DNA from: RGIG5952 sp045603485
GTDB lineage: Bacteria; Verrucomicrobiota; Kiritimatiellia; RFP12; JAAYLN01
Assembly: GCA_045603485.1 (NCBI GenBank)
Contig: JAZUMF010000088.1
Coordinates: 1 to 26,940 of the forward strand
Reading direction: 5' to 3'
DNA length: 26,940 nt
This document shows, piece by piece, positions 21,846 to 26,940 of this stretch. The notes under the pieces were generated by a model that had not been told where the DNA came from, searched no databases, and was given only the letters and a program-made list of their open reading frames with translations. The translations under genes were made by a program, and so were the position numbers. How positions within the stretch are numbered: position 1 is the stretch's first letter; every line of letters begins with the position of its first letter.

Positions 21846-24314
21846 ATGTCAAACCGCAAAAAAACAGATCTACGCGTTATGATGACACCACAATCATTAC
21901 GCGAGGATTTCGATTGGCATTTGCGTTATACCCTTGCCAAGGATAGAGCTTCCGCCACCGATCTTGATTGCTATAATGCTCTGGCTTTGTCTGTTCGCGA
22001 CCGTCTTGTCGAGCGTTGGATTGTCTCGCAAAACAGCTATCATAAGCAAGGTGTTCGTCGCATCGCCTATTTGTCGCTTGAGTTTCTGATGGGGCGTCTT
22101 CTTGGAAACAATGTCATTAATCTAGGTCTTGAGGATATGTGCAATCAAGCGCTTGCCGACCTAGGAATTGACTGGAACCGTCTTCGTGATTTAGAGTCTG
22201 ACGCAGGCTTAGGAAATGGTGGACTAGGGCGCCTTGCCGCTTGTTTTCTTGACTCAATGGCGACAATGAGCCTCCCGGCAATCGGTTATGGCCTGCGTTA
22301 TGATTATGGCATCTTTAAGCAAGTCATTAAGAATGGAGCTCAAGTCGAAGAGCCCGACCATTGGCTTGATCACGGCTATGCCTGGGAGATTGAACGACTT
22401 GAATATTCTTGCATTGTTCATTTCGAAGGCCGCGTTGAAATGACCAATATCAACGGCCGAACCGAATGGCGCTGGGTTGATACTTCGTCTGTCAAAGGCG
22501 TTCCGCATGATGTTCCCGTTGTAGGGTACGGCGCAAATGTTGTAAATACCTTGCGCTTGTGGCGCGCCCAGGCAACCAATGAATTTGACTTGCAAGACTT
22601 CAATCGCGGCTCATATGTTGAAGCGGTTGAGCGAAAGGTGCTTGCAGAGAATCTCACAAAGGTACTTTATCCTAATGATAATACTCTACAGGGTAAAGAG
22701 TTACGCCTTCGTCAACAGTATTTCTTTGTCTCTTGTTCGGTGCAGGATGTTATTCGGCGTTTCCGTACTGAGGGGATACCGTTCAGCCGTCTTCCAGAGC
22801 GAATCTTCTTTCAGCTTAATGACACACATCCTACGCTTGTTATCCCTGAGCTTATGCGTATTCTGCTTGACACAGAACATCTTGGCTGGGATGAAGCATG
22901 GAAGATTACGCAGGCCTGTACGGGCTATACAAATCATACGATTCTTCCCGAGGCGCTTGAGCGTTGGAGCGTGCCGTTGCTATCACGGCTTCTCCCAAGG
23001 CATATGCAGATCATATACGAGATTAATGCGCGCTTCCTGCAGTCTGTATCGGCGCGTTATCCCGGAGATGTCGAGCGTTTACGCCACATGAGTATTATCG
23101 ATGAGTGCGGTGAAAAGCAAGTGCGTATGGCGCATCTTGCAATCATAGGCTCCTCGGCGGTCAATGGTGTCGCAGCCCTCCATTCAGAGTTGTTGCGCAC
23201 AAAAATATTCCCCGAATTTTATGAATTTTGGCCAGAGAAGTTTTCAAATAAGACAAATGGTGTCACGCAACGCCGTTGGCTTCTCAAGGCAAATCCCAAC
23301 CTTTCGGAGCTTATCACAAGCGTGGTCGGTGATGGCTGGATTCGTGATTTGTCTTTGCTTCGTCAACTTGAAACGAAGGTCAATGATGCCGATTTTCTAG
23401 CAAAGTTCAGCGATGTAAAACTCCAGAACAAGAAGGCTCTTGCCGCAATAATCAAGGAGCGCCTTAATATTGATGTGGACCCGACATCGCTTTTCGATGT
23501 GCAGGTAAAGCGTTTGCATGAATATAAACGCCAACTCCTTTTGGCGCTTTACATTATCGTGCTCTATAATCGCATTCTAGCAAATCCCGACGCTGAAATT
23601 ACTCCTCGTACCTTTATTTTTGGTGCAAAGGCAGCTCCCGGATATTCAATGGCAAAACTCATAATCCAGTTTATACACGGCATCGCTTCTGTCGTAAACA
23701 ATCACCCGATTGCAGGTAAGCGCATCAAGGTTGTTTTTATGCCAGACTATTGCGTGTCGCTTGCCGAGCGTATTATTCCAGCCGCCGATTTAAGCGAGCA
23801 GATTTCCCTAGCTGGCATGGAGGCTTCGGGAACAGGCAATATGAAGCTTATGCTTAATGGCGCAATTACGATAGGAACCCTTGACGGAGCCAATGTTGAA
23901 ATCGCGGAGGAGGTCGGCGACGACAATATCTTTATTTTCGGGTTACGCACAGAAGAAGTATTTGCGCGTCGTGCCACATATAACTCAAAAGCTGTATGCG
24001 AAGCTGATCCCGAGATTAAAATGGCAATTGAACGCATCCGTCAAGATGTCTTCTCACTGATGTCGCCAGGGCTCTTCAATCCAATTTTAAAGAGCTTGCT
24101 TGACCACGGTGATTACTATATGCTCCTTGCGGATTTAAGAAGCTATATTGATACACAGGATGCAGTTTCCCGACTTTATCGTGAAGAACCGCAGGAATGG
24201 GCGCGTAAGGCCCTTCTCAATGTGGCTCGCTCCGGTAAGTTCTCCTCTGACAGGGCGATTGCAGAGTATGTTCGTGACATCTGGCACACGCAACCTTGTA
24301 AAATAGACGACTAG
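21846..24314 (+). CDS. glgP: Glycogen/alpha-glucan phosphorylase
   Basis: Releases glucose-1-phosphate from glycogen or maltodextrin with inorganic phosphate and pyridoxal phosphate. The 822-residue length is standard for the long (E. coli/mammalian-type) family. Visible landmarks are RRIAYLSLEFLMGRLLGNN, DAGLGNGGLGRLAACFLDSM, FQLNDTHPTL, YTNHTILPEALERW, VKRLHEYKRQLL and the cofactor site EASGTGNMKLMLNGA, with Lys667 as the probable PLP lysine. An AGGAG site lies upstream of the ATG. It is placed between lolD and ruvB with gaps of 12 and 7 bases, so it is probably cotranscribed, though with no functional link to them. No other glycogen gene is present. Confidence 0.97.
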   Translation: MSNRKKTDLRVMMTPQSLREDFDWHLRYTLAKDRASATDLDCYNALALSVRDRLVERWIVSQNSYHKQGVRRIAYLSLEFLMGRLLGNNVINLGLEDMCNQALADLGIDWNRLRDLESDAGLGNGGLGRLAACFLDSMATMSLPAIGYGLRYDYGIFKQVIKNGAQVEEPDHWLDHGYAWEIERLEYSCIVHFEGRVEMTNINGRTEWRWVDTSSVKGVPHDVPVVGYGANVVNTLRLWRAQATNEFDLQDFNRGSYVEAVERKVLAENLTKVLYPNDNTLQGKELRLRQQYFFVSCSVQDVIRRFRTEGIPFSRLPERIFFQLNDTHPTLVIPELMRILLDTEHLGWDEAWKITQACTGYTNHTILPEALERWSVPLLSRLLPRHMQIIYEINARFLQSVSARYPGDVERLRHMSIIDECGEKQVRMAHLAIIGSSAVNGVAALHSELLRTKIFPEFYEFWPEKFSNKTNGVTQRRWLLKANPNLSELITSVVGDGWIRDLSLLRQLETKVNDADFLAKFSDVKLQNKKALAAIIKERLNIDVDPTSLFDVQVKRLHEYKRQLLLALYIIVLYNRILANPDAEITPRTFIFGAKAAPGYSMAKLIIQFIHGIASVVNNHPIAGKRIKVVFMPDYCVSLAERIIPAADLSEQISLAGMEASGTGNMKLMLNGAITIGTLDGANVEIAEEVGDDNIFIFGLRTEEVFARRATYNSKAVCEADPEIKMAIERIRQDVFSLMSPGLFNPILKSLLDHGDYYMLLADLRSYIDTQDAVSRLYREEPQEWARKALLNVARSGKFSSDRAIAEYVRDIWHTQPCKIDD

Positions 24315-24321
24315 GATTTTA

Positions 24322-25344
24322 ATGGAACGCATAACAACAGAATTGAATCGTCGCGATACCGCCTTTGATAATAATTTGCGCCCGTTGACATTTGATGACT
24401 TTTCAGGGCAGGCAAAGGTCCGTGACCGCCTTATGCTGGCTGTTCAAGCAGCGCGCCAGCGCAATGAGCCGTTAGATCATGTGTTGCTTTCAGGGCCTCC
24501 AGGCCTTGGCAAGACCACCTTGGCATTTATCCTTGGCAAAGAGATGGGCGTTTCTGTTAAAACAACATCAGGCCCTGTTATTGACAAGCCCGGAGATTTG
24601 GCAGGCCTACTCACCAGCCTTCAGCCAGGAGATATCGTTTTTATCGATGAGATTCACAGGATGCAGCGCTCCGTTGAGGAATACCTCTATTCAGCGATGG
24701 AAGACTTTGTCATCGACATTATGATCGACCAAGGTCCAAATGCGCGCTCAGTAAGACTTGATTTGCCTCGATTTACCCTCGTAGGTGCGACAACCCGCTC
24801 AGGCTTGATTTCATCGCCGATGCGTTCGCGCTTCGGTCTTGCTAATCGTCTTGATTATTATATGCCTGAAGATTTAGCCAAGATAGTCGCCCGTTCCGCA
24901 GCAAAACTCTCCGTTGGCATTGATGAGGCCGGCGCGCTTGAAATAGCATCGCGTTCGCGTGGCACCCCTCGTATCGCAAACAATCTTTTGCGGCGCGTCC
25001 GTGACTATGCCCAAATAAAGTCTGGCAACAACATAACAAAAGAGGTTGCCGCCGCAGCACTTGAGTTGTTAGAGATAGATCCATACGGCCTCGATGAAAT
25101 GGATAAGCGACTCCTTGAGGCATTGGTTTACAAGTTTGGCGGCGGTCCTGTTGGATTAGGCACCTTAGCCGTTGCAGTCGGAGAGGAGGCTGATACGATC
25201 GAGGAAGTCTATGAGCCTTATCTCATTCAAGAGGGTTATATTCAGCGTACTCCTCGAGGAAGAGTCGCCACGAGGCTTTGCATGGAGCGCATGGGCGTTG
25301 AAGGAGGGCCTGAGACGCCAATGCAAGGGGAGTTGGGATTGTAA
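24322..25344 (+). CDS. ruvB: Holliday junction branch migration helicase RuvB
   Basis: The AAA+ motor that drives Holliday junction migration with RuvA. The 340-residue protein has the family opening NLRPLTFDDFSGQ, Walker A GPPGLGKT (residues 58-65), Walker B FIDEIHR (107-113), sensor region LVGATTRSGLISSPMRSRFG, sensor 2 SRGTPRIANNLLRRVRDYA and the C-terminal winged helix (KFGGGPVGLGTLAVAVGEE, then EPYLIQEGYIQRTPRGRVAT). It appears complete. Neither ruvA nor ruvC is adjacent. It lies seven bases after glgP and two bases before the next gene. Confidence 0.98.
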   Translation: MERITTELNRRDTAFDNNLRPLTFDDFSGQAKVRDRLMLAVQAARQRNEPLDHVLLSGPPGLGKTTLAFILGKEMGVSVKTTSGPVIDKPGDLAGLLTSLQPGDIVFIDEIHRMQRSVEEYLYSAMEDFVIDIMIDQGPNARSVRLDLPRFTLVGATTRSGLISSPMRSRFGLANRLDYYMPEDLAKIVARSAAKLSVGIDEAGALEIASRSRGTPRIANNLLRRVRDYAQIKSGNNITKEVAAAALELLEIDPYGLDEMDKRLLEALVYKFGGGPVGLGTLAVAVGEEADTIEEVYEPYLIQEGYIQRTPRGRVATRLCMERMGVEGGPETPMQGELGL

Positions 25345-25346
25345 TT

Positions 25347-26711
25347 ATGTCTTTTGCCAGAAAATACGGCATCTCAAAATTGAGAATCCAAAAAGCGGAA
25401 GAAATGGAATCGCGCCAACCCAAGATGGCTGGGCAGACTCCTATAGGTACGCTTATAGGGTCTTTGCCGATGTTTCTCTCAATGGTTTCTCTGGCGTTTG
25501 TACTCTCTCTTCCTCAGGCGCTGATTTATCGTTTTGTGATGCGTGAGTGGTTTTCGGGTGAAGAGATTGCATTCCATCTGTTTCCTTTTATCGCCGTTCC
25601 TTTGCTAATGGGAATGCTCTATGGGCCATCTCTCACGATTTCGGTCGGCTTTGTCGTAACTGCCTTTATATGGGCGGCATCGAGCTTTAACCCATGCACA
25701 TTCATTGTCGCAATGACATCAACAATCTTCATTGCCGTTCGAGCTCCACGCCTTCGCCGCAATTCTGATGTATGGCATCTTTTAGGTAATTTAATTTTTT
25801 ATCAAGTCTTTGTCGCCATAGCGGTAATGGTTGCTCAGCGATATCTGCTCAGTGCTACCGAGCTTACACCCATTTATGTGATTACCCAGTTCCTAGGGAT
25901 GTTTATATTTGCCTTCATCGGTGTTATACTTGCGCTGTACATATTCTTGCCAATAATCGAAAAAATTTCCGGGCGCATCAGCGACTATTCACTAATGCGC
26001 TATACAAATGTAGGTTCACAGCTTTTACTACGCCTTTCGAGAGAAGCCCCTGGAACATACGCTCATACTCTTACTGTCGCAGATTTGGCTCAGGCGGCAG
26101 CGGACGCTATCGGAGCTGACGGACTGCTCGCGCGTGTCGGTGCGTTTTATCATGATGTCGGCAAGCTTTCCAGACCTGCACTTTTTATGGAGAATCAAAG
26201 CGGTAAGGAAAACCCACATAATCCGTTGCCACCATCAATAAGCCGGATGATTATAGCCGGGCATGTAAAGGAAGGATTGATTCTTGCACAGGGAGAAAAA
26301 CTACCCCCGGCAGTTCTTCGCATTATCGCGACCCATCATGGGACTACCAATATGCAGTGGTTTAAGCTTAAGGCAGAAGAACAGGCTGCGGCATCTCCCG
26401 CCGGTATAGGCCGTAATGGTGCGGCCACAACAGATGGCTTTTACCGCTATCAAGGCCCATTGCCAAAGAGCCGCGAAGAGACGATTGTTATGATTGCCGA
26501 TAGCGTTGAGGCGGCATCACGCTCTCTTGGTGTGCCTGATATTAAGGCAGTGTCCTCCTTGGTTGATAAAATCATCCTCGGTAAACTTACAGACGGTCAA
26601 TTTGCAAGCAGTGAGATTACTTGCCATGAGCTTGATATAATTAAAGGCTCCCTCGTATCCTCTGTAATACACCACTTGCATAGCCGTAAGGCATATCCCC
26701 CGAAGAAGTAG
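25347..26711 (+). CDS. Membrane HD-domain phosphodiesterase, PgpH-like without the extracellular domain
   Basis: A 454-residue protein with about six hydrophobic segments (residues 40-205) followed by a cytoplasmic HD domain. Metal ligands are in the PgpH pattern: His240 (TYAHTLTVADLA), His269-Asp270 (FYHDVGK), His306 (AGHVKEG), His330-His331 (THHGT) and Asp385 (MIADSVEAASRSLG). PgpH enzymes hydrolyse cyclic di-AMP, and the YRYQGPLPKSREE segment is characteristic of them. Typical members are 700-850 residues because a large 7TMR-HDED extracellular sensor precedes the membrane helices. That part is absent here, with only about 40 residues before the first helix. Usual neighbours phoH and ybeY are missing. 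Cyclic di-AMP degradation is likely but not proven, and the enzyme may lack signal input from outside. Confidence 0.87.
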   Translation: MSFARKYGISKLRIQKAEEMESRQPKMAGQTPIGTLIGSLPMFLSMVSLAFVLSLPQALIYRFVMREWFSGEEIAFHLFPFIAVPLLMGMLYGPSLTISVGFVVTAFIWAASSFNPCTFIVAMTSTIFIAVRAPRLRRNSDVWHLLGNLIFYQVFVAIAVMVAQRYLLSATELTPIYVITQFLGMFIFAFIGVILALYIFLPIIEKISGRISDYSLMRYTNVGSQLLLRLSREAPGTYAHTLTVADLAQAAADAIGADGLLARVGAFYHDVGKLSRPALFMENQSGKENPHNPLPPSISRMIIAGHVKEGLILAQGEKLPPAVLRIIATHHGTTNMQWFKLKAEEQAAASPAGIGRNGAATTDGFYRYQGPLPKSREETIVMIADSVEAASRSLGVPDIKAVSSLVDKIILGKLTDGQFASSEITCHELDIIKGSLVSSVIHHLHSRKAYPPKK

Positions 26712-26740
26712 TCGAATACTTGGCCTCGCAAACAAGGCTA

Positions 26741-26770
26741 TTGCCAAACACCCCTATTTTTTGGTAATAT
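26741..26770 (+). promoter_or_regulatory. Promoter of the right-edge transposase gene
   Basis: TTGCCA (26741-26746), an 18-base spacer and TAATAT (26765-26770). The leader would be about 48 bases, ending in the AAGGAG site at 26813-26818, six bases before the ATG. Confidence 0.5.
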
Positions 26771-26824
26771 ATTTGAGCGAGGGACAGGCCCAGCCTCTGC
26801 CACATTTACCACAAGGAGACAACA

Positions 26825-26940
26825 ATGAGAAAACCAAGAGCCAAGAATATAGGCGAAAGCTACTATCATATAGTAAGCAGATGTATCTTCAGTCAGTTTT
26901 TGCTAGGTGATACTGATAAAGAGATGTTCGTCAAGATGAT
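26825..26940 (+). CDS. IS200-like / REP-associated (Y1) transposase, 5' part
   Basis: The frame runs off the right edge after 38 complete codons. The protein begins MRKPRAKNIGESYYHIVSRC, with the same YYHIVSR hallmark as the left-edge gene, and continues SQFLL and MFVKMM. The catalytic HUH and tyrosine motifs lie outside the window. AAGGAG stands six bases before the ATG. Twenty-five of the first 39 residues agree with the left-edge copy, but the DNA differs at many synonymous positions, so this is an old paralogue and not a recent duplicate. Such genes are often present in many copies per genome. Confidence 0.8.
   Translation, partial: MRKPRAKNIGESYYHIVSRCIFSQFLLGDTDKEMFVKM

Noticed and set aside
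26720..26762. Terminator after the pgpH-like gene (TTGGC...GCCAA then a T-run)
   Set aside because: Only five base pairs with a large loop, and it overlaps the transposase -35. Too weak to call.
1..26940. Composite transposon formed by the two edge transposases
   Set aside because: The copies are diverged, face outward and enclose essential housekeeping genes. No target duplication or matching ends are seen.
1..26940. CRISPR array or tandem repeat region
   Set aside because: No regularly spaced repeats were seen anywhere in the window.

Overview
The window looks like chromosomal DNA of a Gram-negative bacterium of moderate G+C (near half by eye, not computed). A LolC/LolD lipoprotein-export pair and a small lipoprotein point to an outer membrane. 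The mix of a UDP-glucuronate decarboxylase, an AAA-ATPase of the PD-(D/E)XK-linked family and IS200-like/RAYT transposases would fit a gut or anaerobic member of the PVC group (Lentisphaerae/Kiritimatiellae-like). That placement is inference from gene content and was not tested.

Layout. Both edges carry the 5' end of a Y1 (IS200-like/REP-associated) transposase gene, each reading out of the window. From 497 to 6735 on the plus strand come a sodium:neurotransmitter-symporter-family transporter, carB and an MFS transporter. Each is separated from its neighbour by a terminator or a promoter. From 6767 to 9908 lies an accessory-looking pair transcribed divergently: a 583-residue protein with a sigma-70 region-4-like helix-turn-helix and further HTH-like segments (minus), and an AAA-ATPase-like protein whose C-terminal nuclease core appears deleted in frame (plus). 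A TIM-barrel sugar isomerase/epimerase-like gene follows. A tight minus-strand cluster then runs from 16629 down to 10897: tRNA(CAU), UDP-glucuronate decarboxylase, cysS, tmk, holB, a shortened RicT-like iron-sulfur protein, an HMA-like lipoprotein and xerD. Most junctions overlap by a few bases (ATGA/GTGA). The order tmk-holB-ricT is a known bacterial neighbourhood. Divergent from it on the plus strand are queA plus a fused two-domain ABC permease, then tRNA-Leu(GAG) with its own promoter and terminator, then a tight operon lolC-lolD-glgP-ruvB-pgpH-like.

Most named genes are housekeeping: pyrimidine/arginine precursor synthesis, tRNA charging and modification, dTMP synthesis, replication clamp loading, chromosome dimer resolution, Holliday junction migration, lipoprotein export and glycogen breakdown. 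The more unusual content is as follows. The sigma-r4/HTH protein and the nuclease-less AAA protein stand side by side. The RicT-like protein keeps only the cysteine cluster. The PgpH-like phosphodiesterase lacks the extracellular domain. The tRNA(CAU) has an aberrant T-loop. Four genes have a -10 box only 7-9 bases before the ATG and no clear ribosome binding site, which suggests leaderless mRNAs. No CRISPR array, rRNA, prophage or complete mobile element was seen.
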